Positions 33,437 through 44,920 of a stretch of 64,000 nucleotides of DNA are shown one piece after another. Each line of letters opens with the position of its first letter. Position 1 is the first letter of the stretch. Source of the DNA: Coix lacryma-jobi var. lacryma-jobi (taxonomy: Eukaryota; Streptophyta; Magnoliopsida; Poales; Poaceae); assembly GCA_009763385.1 (NCBI GenBank), contig CM019823.1:48625528-48689527 (forward strand), in the 5' to 3' direction. Both the position numbers and the translations under genes were made by a program. The notes under the pieces were generated by a model. It was given only the letters and a program-made list of their open reading frames with translations, was not told the DNA's origin and made no database searches.

Positions 33437-33439
33437 TAG

Positions 33440-34834
33440 TATCTTCTGGAGATCAGACAGTCGATCAAGGAAGACAAAGCCCCAGGCTTCACAGAGGATG
33501 ATCGGGGTGTCTTATGGTTCAGAGGCAGGATCTGTGTTCCGAATGTGAAGGCTATCAAAGAGTTGATGTTGAGAGAAGCTCATGATTCAGCCTACTCTAT
33601 TCACCCAGGCAGTACCAAGATGTACCAGGATCTGAAGCAGTATTACTGTTGGTATGGGATGAAGAGGGAAGTAGCAGAGTACGTGGCTTTGTGTGACACA
33701 TGTCAGAGGATTAAGGCCCAACATCAGAGACCTGCTGGTTTGTTACAGCCTCTGCAGATTCCCGAGTGGAAATGGGAAGAGATCAGCATGGATTTCATCA
33801 CTGGTTTGCCCAGGACACAGTCTGGTTATGACTCTATCTGGGTCATAGTTGATCGGTTGACCAAGGTGGCTCACTTCATTCCGATCAAGGAGACATATCA
33901 GGGCCCGAAGCTGGCAGAGTTGTACATGTCCCGCATTGTATGTTTGCATGGAGTACCTAAGATCATAGTATCTGACAGAGGTACCCAGTTCACATCCAGA
34001 TTCTGGAAGCGGTTGCATGAGTCTGTGGACACTCGCCTCAGTTTCAGTTCGGCTTATCATCCTCAGACTGATGGACAGACAGAGAGGGTGAATCAGATTC
34101 TGGAGGACATGTTGAGAGCCAGTGCACTCCAGAATAGCCAGAGTTGGGATGTGAGTCTGCCATATGCAGAGTTCTCATATAACAACAGTTATCAGGCCAG
34201 TCTGAAGATGTCACCGTTTGAAGCACTGTATGGCAGGAAGTGCAGGACTCCTCTATTCTGGAATCAGGTTGGAGAAAGAAAAGTCTTTGGCCCTGAGTCT
34301 ATAGAAGAAGCTGAAGAACGGGTCAGGCAGATCAGAAGCAACCTGAAGACAGCTCAGACTAGACAGAAGAGCTATGCCGATGTCAGACGACGAGAGCTGG
34401 AGTTCCAGATTGGGGATTTTGTTTATCTGAAGGTGTCACCCTTCAGGGGTCTTCGGAGGTTTAAGGTCAAAGGGAAGCTATCTCCGAGATTCATTGGCCC
34501 TTTCAAGGTGATTGACAAGATAGGTGCAGTTGCTTATCAGCTGGAGTTGCCTGCACGGCTGGCAGGTATTCATGATGTGTTCCATGTATCCCAGCTAAAG
34601 AGATGCCTAAGAGTTCCAGAGGAGCAGTTGCCACTTGAGGAGCTTGATCTCAGGGATGATTTGACTTTCTCTGAGCCGATCAAGATTCTGGACACGATGG
34701 AACGAGGTACTCGCAACAAGAGGATTAAAATCTGCAAGGTGCAATGGAATCATTACTCCGAAGAAGAAGCCACATGGGAGAAGGAAGATGATCTTCGGGC
34801 AGATTTTCCTCACCTCTTCACTGACTCTTCCTAA
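33440..34834 (+). CDS. int: G3 Pol, part 2: integrase with chromodomain
   Basis: Same frame as part 1 after two stop codons; the first ATG is 33545, but integrase homology already starts at YLLEIRQSIK (33440). HHCC zinc region (H codons near 33580-33605, CDTC near 33693-33704). Catalytic core with DDE (MDFITG near 33788, VSDRGTQF near 33968, TERVNQ with E near 34082). GPY/F-type region (SPRFIGPFKV), and a C-terminal chromodomain (ILDTMERGTRNKRI, CKVQWNHYSEEEATWEKEDDL), which in chromoviruses guides insertion to marked chromatin. Ends with TAA 34832-34834. Confidence 0.92.
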   Translation, partial: YLLEIRQSIKEDKAPGFTEDDRGVLWFRGRICVPNVKAIKELMLREAHDSAYSIHPGSTKMYQDLKQYYCWYGMKREVAEYVALCDTCQRIKAQHQRPAGLLQPLQIPEWKWEEISMDFITGLPRTQSGYDSIWVIVDRLTKVAHFIPIKETYQGPKLAELYMSRIVCLHGVPKIIVSDRGTQFTSRFWKRLHESVDTRLSFSSAYHPQTDGQTERVNQILEDMLRASALQNSQSWDVSLPYAEFSYNNSYQASLKMSPFEALYGRKCRTPLFWNQVGERKVFGPESIEEAEERVRQIRSNLKTAQTRQKSYADVRRRELEFQIGDFVYLKVSPFRGLRRFKVKGKLSPRFIGPFKVIDKIGAVAYQLELPARLAGIHDVFHVSQLKRCLRVPEEQLPLEELDLRDDLTFSEPIKILDTMERGTRNKRIKICKVQWNHYSEEEATWEKEDDLRADFPHLFTDSS

Positions 34835-34855
34835 TCTCGAGGACGAGATTCTTCT

Positions 34856-34869
34856 AAGGGGGGTAGGTT
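34856..34869 (+). promoter_or_regulatory. G3 polypurine tract
   Basis: AAGGGGGGTAGGTT directly before the 3' LTR start TGTAACACC. Confidence 0.85.
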
Positions 34870-37800
34870 TGTAACACCTTGATTTAAATTTTCCCCAATT
34901 GTATTAAATAAACTAGAAATTAAATAGGTTGGCTAGTTTATTAGAGGAGGAAAATAAAATTTATTTATCATTTTCATGTTGCATTCATGCCATTGCATAT
35001 TTTATTGAGTGGAAAATAAATTTATTAAACCCGTATAGGGCGAATCGAATTTATTCTATTTAGAAAACAATAAAATATTTATGAAAAACTTTATAAAATC
35101 AAATCCCAAGTTTTATTTCCAAAACTCTGCAAAACTTATTTGATTTCAAACTGGTTTTGAATTTGAATTTAAAAGGCTTTTGAAAAGTTTAGAAAATCAA
35201 AAGAGAAAAGAATTTGGCAAAGGACCTGTTCTCCTCTTTCCCTTTTTCCAGCCCAAACCCCCTCCCACTCTCCTTCCCCGCCACGGCCCAGCCAGCCTCC
35301 CCTCCCTCCACTTCCCCGCGGCCTCGGCCCGCTCTCCCACCGCGCGGCCCAGCTTGCACGCGGCCTGTGCACCGAGCCGCTGCCGCATCCACCCTCCCTC
35401 ACACACTGGCAGACGGGGCCCGCTTGCCAGCCGCGTCCCCAACCTCCATCCCGCCCTAAGCACGAAGCCACCGGCGCACGCTTTCCCGGGATCGACCGCA
35501 ACGAGCGGGATCTAGCCGCCACCTCTCCTCTTTTCCTCGACCTACACGTAGTCTCTATCCCCTCCGCCTCACGCTCACTTTTCCCCCACGGCCTCAGCCC
35601 CTTATCCACTACCACAGACCCATCGCCATTGCCGACCGCCAAGCTTGGGCCGAAGCTCCCTGTCCTCCTCAACCGAGACGCCACCGGTTTCGCCTCTCCC
35701 TCCGTTGGCATCCCCGAGTCGCACCGCGAACCAGAGAACGCATCCCGGGAGGAAACGGCACCGGGAAGCTACCTCTCTGACCTCACTGACAAAGCAGAAC
35801 GACTCCGCCGCGGCTCTCCCCTCTCCGGCCTCCATCAGCGTCGAGAACGTCTCCATCAGACTCGCGGTGAGCCTCCCTTTTCGTAGCACCCATATACGCT
35901 CCCTCTAATGCACCCTAGGTCACCCCAGAGCGAGCTCCGGTGACCTCGCCCATGGCGCCGCCGTGCCTGATCGGGGCGCCGCCGCGCAAAGCGCCACCAA
36001 CGGCGAGCCAACCCTTCCCTTTTCCCCAGAGCCGTCCGATCTCAGTTTGGCGGCATAGATTAGATGGAACCGACGAATCGGTATACACCGAGCCCACAGG
36101 GCCGTGGACTCGGTCCGCCGCCGCCGAGTCAGCAGGTCCACCGCACAGGTGGCAGGCCGAGCCAACCGCACAGCGCCACGTAGAGCCCCGTCAGCGCCGC
36201 ACCGGCCGCTGCGCCACGCATCGAGTATTTTGCTAAAGAGTCCCTGTCTTTTCGTTGAATCAACCCGCCGTCCAAATTGCACTATTCATTGAGTGTTGGA
36301 AAAATAGCGATCTAGCCCCTGCACTTTTCCGAAATCGAGGCGCGGTCCACCTCGCAGCCGCCCTCTCAGATCTAATCTGAGCCGCTCAACACCAGATCAA
36401 CCGCCGAGAAAGGCCGATACCCCTTCGCTGATGCGTTTTTGTTAAAGAGACCCTCGCATTCTCCAAAATAAAATCCGCACTCCACTGGCACTATACACTG
36501 AGTCTTGCGCAAATCGCAAACCGGCCCCTGTTCGTTTACCAAATTGAGGCCCGGTCCCACCGCCCTTTTATTTTTCTGTTTTATTTATTTAAAAATCCTA
36601 AAATGAGTTCGAGCTATTTACAGAAATGCCACTCAACTTCAAATGCCTATAACTTTTGCATTTTAACTCCAATTCGACCCATTCAACTTGCGTTAGATTC
36701 ATAATTTCGTTCTCTACGCAGTAGATCTGTTAGTTTACTGTTTTCATACTGTTTGTTGCACTGTTATTCATTTCGCTTTGTATGTGCCATGTATGTTGAT
36801 TGGGCCAGAGAGTGCGGAGTTCGAGGACGCTCCAGATTTTCCTTGTGATCCAGTTGATTCGACCCAGCCCGAAGGCAAGTGTCCTTGAACATCTTGCACC
36901 TACTTTATTTTACTTTTGGTACTAGAGTAGTTAGATCTTGTAGATGCATGCTTGTCATTAATTTGAATCCCATGTTAGGGTTTACTAGAATTTGTATATA
37001 TTATCCTTGTCGCCTGTTTTGGGATGTTCGGGTAGGTGTCTTGCTTAGCCCTGCAGTCATGGATGGGATGGGAGTTAAAATGTTTATAAACTTGATTAAT
37101 GAACTACGAAACGAATGTGGACATGGTAATTTTGTAGTAACATGGTTATTAGGTAAATCCGGCAGGATGGACCCGTATTGGTGGTTTTGTGCCGTGGGAC
37201 TCGACAGCTGCTTTTGGTTTTTGGTTCGGGGCTCATGCTAGACATATCCTGCCTGGATCCCTAGGACCCGGTTCTCGGAGCATGTAACCCGGCTTAACAG
37301 CGCAGCCATGAGATCTGGATGGGCTGGACCTGGCTAATTAATTAGTTTCCTCCGAGTTATGCTACACGGGGTTTGTTTAGTGGCTCAAGAGGGGGTCCCT
37401 GGGGTCGCTGACTTATGTACGGGGATGAAACCTTAGAGTACGTGTAACATAGGCTTGGAGGGGCTTTGTAAAGGCCTTGCAGTGCAACCCGCTATGCACC
37501 TCGGCAGTGTTTAGCGTGACGGGATCTGCACGACTCATGGGTAACGATGTGCAACCTCTGCAGAGTGTAAAACTAATATATCAGCCGTGCTCACGGTCAC
37601 GAGCGGGCTTGGACTTCTTGGAGATTAGTTGGTTACTGGTTGGTTTTGGGTTCGGGTCATCTGAGGGACTTCAGGTGCGGGTGCCTGATGGACTTCAGGT
37701 GTTGGTTGCTCGGTGTGACTCCGAGTGTGGTTGCTCGGTGCGACTCCGAGTGTTGTTACTTTTATACCGTGTCTGTCTATAACCTAGTAAATAGGTGCAT

Positions 37801-38292
37801 AGGATTAATAGGATTAATAGGGTGTGTTGCTTTAGGCGCTTGAGTCAAACAAAGTCGGCCTACCTTTGTTATGAGCCTCATAAGCATATATTTCCTACAC
37901 TTGCAGAGTACATTTCGATGTACTCACCCTTCCTCTTTGTCCCCCCTGCTACCCCACCCAGACGCTGGAGACTACGTCTACGAGGAGCCGGAGTATCCAG
38001 AGGATGGTGGCTACGACCCTGACGACCTGTACTAGGATGACGCTACCCCCGGTCGACGTTCCTGTGGAGATGGAGTCCAGATTTCCGCATCTATATTAGA
38101 GTCTTCTTTAGAGTCAGTTTCATGAGAGTCTGTACTTTTCTTTCAGACCCGAGGGTCATTTATGTAATAAAGTTCGTTATTATTAACAAAGCATTGTTTT
38201 GATATTTACTATGATGTGGATATATGTATGAAAATTGATCCTGGCATACATATATTGTACTCCAATTTTGTTCTTAAAATTGGGGTGTCACA
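34870..38292 (+). repeat. G3 3' LTR
   Basis: 3423 bp, same length as the 5' LTR and about 99% identical by eye. Followed by TSD TTAAC (38293-38297). Confidence 0.93.
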
Positions 38293-39247
38293 TTAACTAC
38301 TATGGCTAAGTGAATTGAACTGTAGGATAGCTAGGCACTCAAGCAATCAATCAAGTATAGCACTCAATACTGATAAGTAGAGTAAAGTAATACTTGAAAT
38401 GATAAAATAGAATAAAGTAAAGTGCTTGAGTAACAAGAGCAAAACCTGAACTGGAGATGAAGGAAGACTCTTCCCAGCTCCAGAGCCGAATACTCGCACG
38501 CCTCTACTCTTGAGCTAAGCCTTGAGCAGCGCTACCGCGAGGGCGAAGATGCCTTGCTCAACTAGCTACCTACTTGCCTGAGCTCTCTGAACTTCTAACC
38601 TACTCTCACTTCTCTTACTTGGAGTTGCTTTGCTTGGAATGGTACGAATGGAGAGGTGCCTCCACGGGGGTATTTATAGCTTGAGGAGTGAGGGGGGTTC
38701 TTATAGGGGGCAGCCCACCCGACCTAGGGTTAGGTCAGGTGGCGGGCGCCACTCCCCACAGGCGGCTGCCAGGGCACTGGCCGTTGGATGAACCGCCTCT
38801 GCATCAACGGCATCCAGGAGGTTGTCCGAGGCGGTTTGGAGGTCGGTTGCATGTCCTAGCAACCGCCCATCAGCCTTGATCCGCGTCACTTCATCCTGAG
38901 CCGTCCGATGCCACTGACCTAGTGACCAAGGGCCAAGATTTGGCCCTAGGGAGGTCACACGGATCGGTGACGTGGCAGGGGGGTGAAGTTGGGCCAACCC
39001 AAGTGGCGGGCGCCACTTGTAGCTGGCGGGCGCCACCCCTCTTAGGCCCATTTGGGCCCTGCTGAGTGGGCTCGGCTCCTGGTAGGTTCAAATGTCCAAA
39101 TTTGGCTCAAATCCTGCATTCAAATAAAATTCTATGGACATGTGGAATTCGGTTAGTTTGAAACCTATTTGACTACATTTCATGCCTTTTTGGTGGACTT
39201 TAGGGTCAAATTTTGACGGTAAAACAGGTGTTTAAGGACCGTCAACA
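38293..39247 (-). repeat. G1b 3' LTR, right segment
   Basis: Resumes after G3 with the duplicated TTAAC. Contains a TATA box on the minus strand (TATTTATA 38671-38678), GC-rich palindromes (about 38741-38770 and 39003-39038) and the terminal hairpin (39211-39247, one mismatch). Ends CAACA at 39247. Confidence 0.9.
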
Positions 39248-40913
39248 AACTCCCCCAAGCTCACCTGTTGCTCGTCCTAGAGCAACAATGCGGTTCAAGC
39301 ATTAAGCATGAGATAGGTAGCAAAATTAAGATGTATGCAAGTGCATATTGTATAGTAAGAAATAACTTAGCATATATCATTAATCATAGCATTGTGGGGC
39401 TTATAGCTTTTCACTTCAAACATGCAAGAGTAAAACAAAGTAGTAGATAGGAAACTTTTATCTTGCTTAGGTTTGACTAGGATTCTATCTGGAGGTTTTT
39501 TCAATGTTTTCAAAAGATAACAACTTGCTTAAGTCCTCCTAGATCACTCAATGGTGTTTAAATCCTCACTTAGGCCAAAATGTAGCCTCTCCTATTTCTA
39601 AAGAATGATATGTGGACTTATAGGTAGGCTAAGAACCATGAGCAAATTGCTTGATGTTTATTGCTAAGCTAGACACTCAGATCATAAGGAGCAGCAAATC
39701 ATAAAAATTGATCAAGATGTGCATGTGTGGTTATGTGGAAGTGTATGGAGAGACATTTCATAATCCTTCCTAGTTGATTTTCTGGGGTCTAGAGCTAATG
39801 ATAATTCTCTCTCTCTCTCTCTCTCTCTCTCTTTGGATACATAGTGAGTAGACAAAAGATGTGCCCTCACATTTTCTTAGGACATAGTCCTCTTTTGAGC
39901 TACTTTGCTCAATAGCTTTCTCTCTCTCTCTCTCTTTTTTAGCTCTAGAATTCCCCAGATTATCTATAGGAAAGGATTTTTGAAATGAATAGGGAAAGGG
40001 AGAGAAATGCTTATTCCCAGTGTTGGAATAAGCATAAGGCAAGCAATGGGATGTTTGGCAGGGTATTGCATATCTCCAGTGTAGAGAATAAGCAATTATT
40101 TGGTGGTTGCAAACTTCCAAAGTGGATAGTAAGCAATTTATGGTGGGTGTACGTGAATCTTGATTCAAAAGATATGATAAGCTTCTCTGCTAAGATCTAT
40201 GAGGTCTAACAAAGCTCAACACAAACAAAGCTCTATGTGGTTTTGACTAATGACTAGCAAATATTTGGCTGGTGGTGGAATGGGATAAAATCTAGGAGGA
40301 ACTTTTAGCAAGGTTTTCATAATTTTTAAAAGAAATCCTCCAGATTAGGTCCTAATTTCACTTTAGCAAGTTTAAAGAATTACTCCATTTCTTACTAACT
40401 TTACTCACTAAGTATGATTTCAGTTTAAGCATGTGCAACCCACAAAAACTACAACTTAGATAATACCAGTTATTCAAACCATAGTAATAGAATTTGCATG
40501 ACATATTTCAAATCTCATTTAGGTTTCAACTTGTTTAAGCAGATTTTATCAATATTATTCATGGAATGGATACTTAGGCAAGCATATGACATTCAAAAGA
40601 TATAGAATTTAAGAACTAAATGTAAAGGGTAGGCTTGAGACATACCTTATTGGAGCGGGAGTCTCCCCCAAGCTGGCTTCTTGCTTGGTGAAGGGCCTTC
40701 TTCTTCTCAGTCGGAGATCTTGTTCTCATTTTATTAAAAGGGAAACTATCTAATGTTGTAAAAGGGAAACTATCCTATGATATTTTATTGTTCTAACTAA
40801 GTTAACATATACCTGTGCATATAACTAATGATAACTGATTTTTTTTTAGTTGCATGCATGACATATGTTATTTATTTGAAAAGGGAAATAAAAATTAAAA
40901 GTAAAACCATACC
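39248..40913 (-). other. G1b 3' noncoding region
   Basis: No gene supported. On the minus strand it carries AGCTTGGGGGAG twice, as in G1a: at 39250-39261 (polypurine tract next to the LTR) and at 40663-40674. Two CT microsatellites lie at 39806-39832 and about 39917-39935. Confidence 0.8.
39806..39832. repeat. (CT)n microsatellite
   Basis: About 13 TC dinucleotides in the G1b 3' region. The matching site in G1a is a shorter GA tract near 21022. Confidence 0.9.
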
Positions 40914-42785
40914 TTAGGTCCATGGAGTTTCGTCCTTATCGGGTGGATCTTCTTCCTTGGGCACTTCTTCTCTTAGTACTCCATCTGGTTCTTCTTCTTT
41001 TGGCACCTCTCCTTTCTTATGTGAATCACACAACTTAGGAGGAGATGGTTCTTTCTTTCTGTCCCACCTTGTTCCTGGGCGCCTCTTCTTGGTATGAACG
41101 GGCTTCGTTACCTGCATGTTAGCGGCATATGCGGGACCTCAGTAGAAAGAGAATATTTCCTTCCTCCCTCCTAATGTCATATGAATTTTACCACTTCCCA
41201 CATATATGCAAGCATTAACAGTATTCAAGAAAGGTCTACCCAAAATTAAAGGCACATCTTTCCTATTTCCCATATCTAGTATTATGAAATCAGCAGGAAC
41301 ATTGGAGCCTCTAATATGAACAGGTAAATCATTAACTATTCCTTCTACATAGCAAGTGGATTGATCAGCTAGCACAACATAGGCAGATGTGGATGACATG
41401 GGTGGAAAGAATGAGTTTTCATAAAAATCTTTAGATAAAATGTTCACACTCGATCCTAAATCACACATGGCATTTTTAAAGACTTCACCAAAGATTGAGC
41501 ATCTAATTATGGGACTACCAGGATCACCCTTTTTAATAGTCATGGTTTGATCTTCATAATAGTTAAAATATTTTATTTCAACCATATTAGCAGTTTCCAT
41601 GTCAGGTTTAGCAGGAATTTTGCCAGATTCAAAAGATGGTATGATAGCAGCAAGTTGAGCTAATTGGGTTTCTAACATCTTATTAAAGCTAAGTTGATTT
41701 TTCAGAGTAGATGAGAAATCTTCCAATTTAGCATTTATATTCTCAAGAATTTTATCATTCGCCATTAATTTCTTATTCAAAAATTCAGTAGTTCTACCTT
41801 GTGAGTAAACTAAATCTTTTAAGAATGAGAAATTATCAGAATTATGAAAATTAGAGCGAGGGAATGAATTGTTACCTTGTGAATTGGAGTGTTGATTCCA
41901 TCCTTGATTTGGTTGACGGAAACCGTTGTTGTTGTTGAAGTTCAAATCTTCATGTAGCTCGGGGCAGTAGTTCCCAGAATGTCCGGTTTCTCCACAGACT
42001 TCACAAGTCATGTAAGATTCCCGAGATTGGTCACTCTCTTGTTGGTTCATCTTCTCACAGCTGTCCAGCTTCTTTGCCAGCAGGTCCATCTTGGCCACGA
42101 TCATGTCGGCCTCCTTAAGGGAATGCACACCTCGCTTACGGGGCTATAGTCTCTCGTCATTCCATCCTTGGTTCGACACCATCTTCTCTATGAGAGCCTT
42201 AGCATCTGCAACATTCAAAGAAAAGAATGCACCGCCGGCGGCGGCATCCAAATGGCTTCTAGAGAGTGGGGTTTGGCCATGGTAGAAGTTCTGGATCAAT
42301 AGCCAGTCCTCCATACCATGGTGCGGACAAGCAGCGACATACTCTTGCAACCTCTCCCAAGCCTCGGGAATAGATTCCTCGGCTTGTTGCGTAAAGCTGG
42401 AGATTTTGTTGCGAAGAGCATTCGTCTTGCCCATCGGAAAGAATTTAGCGAGAAAAGCATTGGAACACTTGTCCCATGTGTCTACAGCGTTGCGATCGGT
42501 ATAGAACCATTGCTTCGCTTTTCCTAGCAAAGAGAAAGGAAAGAGACGAAGACGGATGGCTTCTTGGGTTATCCCCTTAATGGTGAAGGTGCCGCAAATC
42601 TCCAAAAATTGTTGGAGGTGAGCATTGGCATCCTCATGAGCCTTGCCACAGAACGGGCTAGCCTGGACCATCGTGATCAGAGCCGGTTTTAACTCGAAAT
42701 TGAGGTTGGCTTCGATCACGTCTGGTCCCGTCGCTATATTAGCGGCAGAAGGAGCAGAGAATTCACGAATGGCTTTGTTGGCCAT
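40914..42785 (-). pseudogene. gag-pro: G1b gag-protease
   Basis: Homologous end to end to the two G1a pieces, here without insertion. Starts at ATG 42783-42785 (MANKAIREFSAPSA). Gag core, zinc knuckle CEVCGETGHSGNYC (canonical GH), linker and protease (CDLGSSVNIL, ILDMGNRKDVPLILGRPFL). Two nonsense codons: TAG at 42144-42146 (CAG in G1a) and TGA at 41139-41141 (CGT in G1a, plus nearby changes). The frame is otherwise kept to the terminal TAG at 40914-40916. No RT or integrase follows. Confidence 0.9.
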
Positions 42786-42946
42786 CGTGAAGATAGAACG
42801 AGATAAGAAAGAAAGAAGTTGAAGAAGATGAAGGAAAAAGATAAGAAGAGTTAAGGAAAGAAAGAATAGGGTAGGATGGGATTCGCTAAGCGGGAGCTTA
42901 AGCGAAGATAAATTCGACACGGACTCAACCGATACACCGATTGCCT

Positions 42947-42964
42947 TCCCCGGCAACGGCGCTA
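42947..42964 (-). promoter_or_regulatory. G1b primer binding site (tRNA-Asp, one mismatch)
   Basis: Reads TAGCGCCGTTGCCGGGGA on the minus strand; one base differs from the tRNA-Asp complement found in G1a. It lies 8 nt from the LTR. Confidence 0.85.
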
Positions 42965-42972
42965 GAAATGCT

Positions 42973-44920
42973 TGTTGGTAGTTCTTAGCTTCACTAAAGA
43001 TAGTGCTAGGCAACTATCGCCGGTAACGGCCCAGGAATGCTTGTTGGCACTTGCTAACGTTGTCACTAGGAGTAGACTATGGAGTCTATCCCCGGCAACG
43101 ACGTCAGAAGTGCTTGAAGCAAGACCGGTCACTATACCTAAAGGAGTGGAGCTAAAGTAGCTATCTACTAATGCCAAGCGGGGTTGTCAATCCCGACACT
43201 AGTAGGAGCTAGCTAGAGAGGTTGCAATCTACCAGGAGGAGATTCTGCAAGCGCACAGAACTATCGTAGTAGCACTTCGCCTGGGAGTACCAGGTGTTGA
43301 TTTATTTGATCCCAAGGGAAGGCTAGGGTGGTGTAAGAGTTGAGTCAAGGAGGGGATGAGAGTCGAAGAAAAGAGAAAAGAGAAAAGGGGAGAAGGGAAG
43401 ATGAAAGGCTAGAAAGAATATGTAGGTGGATAGGTAAGGATGAAATGGATGGCTAAGGTAAGGTGGATAACTGGATAGATAGATAGATGGGTAACTAAGA
43501 TAACTAACTACTAGGTAACCACTAAGCAAGATAACTACTAAGCAAGATAGCTACGAAGCAGGGCAGGCAAAAGACAATAAGCAACTAAGTTAAGTATAGT
43601 TTTAGTCCTATCTCGTCAAGTATCGAGGCGTACTAGCCTTTACCACTTAGGTTGAACGCTAGCACAACGAGCCTTACTGTTAAACTGGGCCAACTACGTG
43701 GTGGAATTCAAGGCACACAGGGTTGTCACCACCTGCTTGCTACCACAACTATCCGGGGGTCCAGCCATATCTGAAGGTAAGTGTATAACTAAGCACCATG
43801 CTTAACTATATTCTAACTATCTCTATCCTAGCTCTGAATAGAGACACCCTTGCGGACGTCAGAGCAAACACTTGACTTAATAAGGTAAACACTAAACTAA
43901 CTAAGCAGCCTATTGGCAAAGATCAAACACTAAGCTCACTAGAGATTAACTACTATGGCTAAGTGAATTGAACTGTAGGATAGCTAGGCACTCAAGCAAT
44001 CAATCAAGTATAGCACTCCATACTGATAAGTAGAGTAAAGTAATACTTGAAATGATAAAATAGAATAAAGTAAAGTGCTTGAGTAACAAGAGCAAAACCT
44101 GAACTGGAGATGAAGGAAGACTCTTCCCAGCTCCAGAGTCGATCACTTGCACGCCTCTACTCTTGAGCTAAGCCTTGAGCAGCGCTACCGCGAGGGCGAA
44201 GATGCCTTGCTCAACTAGCTACCTACTTGCCTAAGCTCTCTGAGCTTCTAACCTACTCTCACTTCTCTTACTTGGAGTTGCTTTGCTTGGAACGGTACGA
44301 ATGGAGAGGTGCCTCCAGGGGGGTATTTATAGCTTGAGGAGTGAGGGGGGTTCTTATAGGGGGCAGCCCACCCGACCTAGGGTTAGGTCAGGTGGCGGGC
44401 GCCACTCCCCACTGGCGGCCGCCAGGGCACTGGCCGTTGGATGAACCGCCTCTGCATCAACGTCATCCAAGAGGTTGTCCGAGGCGGTTTGGAGGTCGGT
44501 TGCATGTCCTAGCAACCGCCCATCAGCCTTGATCCGCGTCACTTCATCCTGAGCCGTCCGATGCCACTGACCTAGTGACCAAGGGCCAAGATTTGGCCCT
44601 GGGGAGGTCACACGGATCGGTGACTTGGCAGGGGGGTGAAGTTGGGCCAACCCAAGTGGCGGGCGCCACTTGTAGCTGGCGGGCGCCACCTAGGGGTGGC
44701 GGGCGCCACCCCTCTTAGGCCCATTTGGGCCCTGCTGAGTGGGCTCGGCTCCTAGTAGGTCCAAATGTCCAAATTTGGCTCAAATCCTGCATTCAAATAA
44801 AATTCTATGGACAAGTGGAATTCGGTTAGTTTGAAACCTATTTGACTACATTTCATGCCTTTTTGGTGGACTTTAGGGTCAAATGTTGACGGTAAAACAG
44901 GTGTTTAAGGACCGTCAACA
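42973..44920 (-). repeat. G1b 5' LTR
   Basis: 1948 bp. On the minus strand it starts with the terminal hairpin (44884-44920, perfect arms), followed by GC-rich palindromes with paired flanks (about 44656-44711: aag..ctt and agggg..cccct types), the TATA box (44324-44331) and primer-site-like copies in U5 (near 43020 and 43095). TSD GGCAC at 44921. Confidence 0.9.
44656..44711 (-). repeat. GC-rich palindromes in the G1b 5' LTR
   Basis: Three units with core GTGGCGGGCGCCAC (or GCTGGCGGGCGCCACC). Outer arms are AAG/CTT in the first and AGGG/CCCT in the third, so the flanks change in pairs. A G1a-like palindrome GGCGGCCGCC lies at about 44415. Confidence 0.75.

Larger units (their letters stand above)
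26402..38292 (+). mobile_element. G3: nearly complete chromovirus (Tekay/Del-like Ty3/gypsy)
   Basis: 11,891 bp with two LTRs of exactly 3423 bp (26402-29824, 34870-38292), TSD TTAAC (26397-26401, 38293-38297), primer site, polypurine tract, and gag-PR-RT-RNaseH-INT-chromodomain in one reading frame. By eye about three dozen differences separate the LTRs (about 1%). At a commonly used grass LTR rate this suggests insertion within roughly the last half million years, the youngest element here. The C-terminal chromodomain and domain order identify a chromovirus; the Tekay/Del clade is my best guess. Inserted in the 3' LTR of G1b. Confidence 0.93.
25400..44920 (-). mobile_element. G1b: minus-strand gag-protease-only gypsy-like element
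   Basis: Same architecture as G1a: 5' LTR 42973-44920, primer site, gag-protease, noncoding region, 3' LTR 25400-39247. TSD GGCAC at 25395-25399 and 44921-44925. Without the nested G3 (and one TTAAC copy) the element is about 7.6 kb, and the two LTRs are 1952 and 1948 bp. Gag-protease carries two nonsense codons. Like G1a it has no RT or integrase, so the gene loss is older than both insertions and defines a family. Confidence 0.9.
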
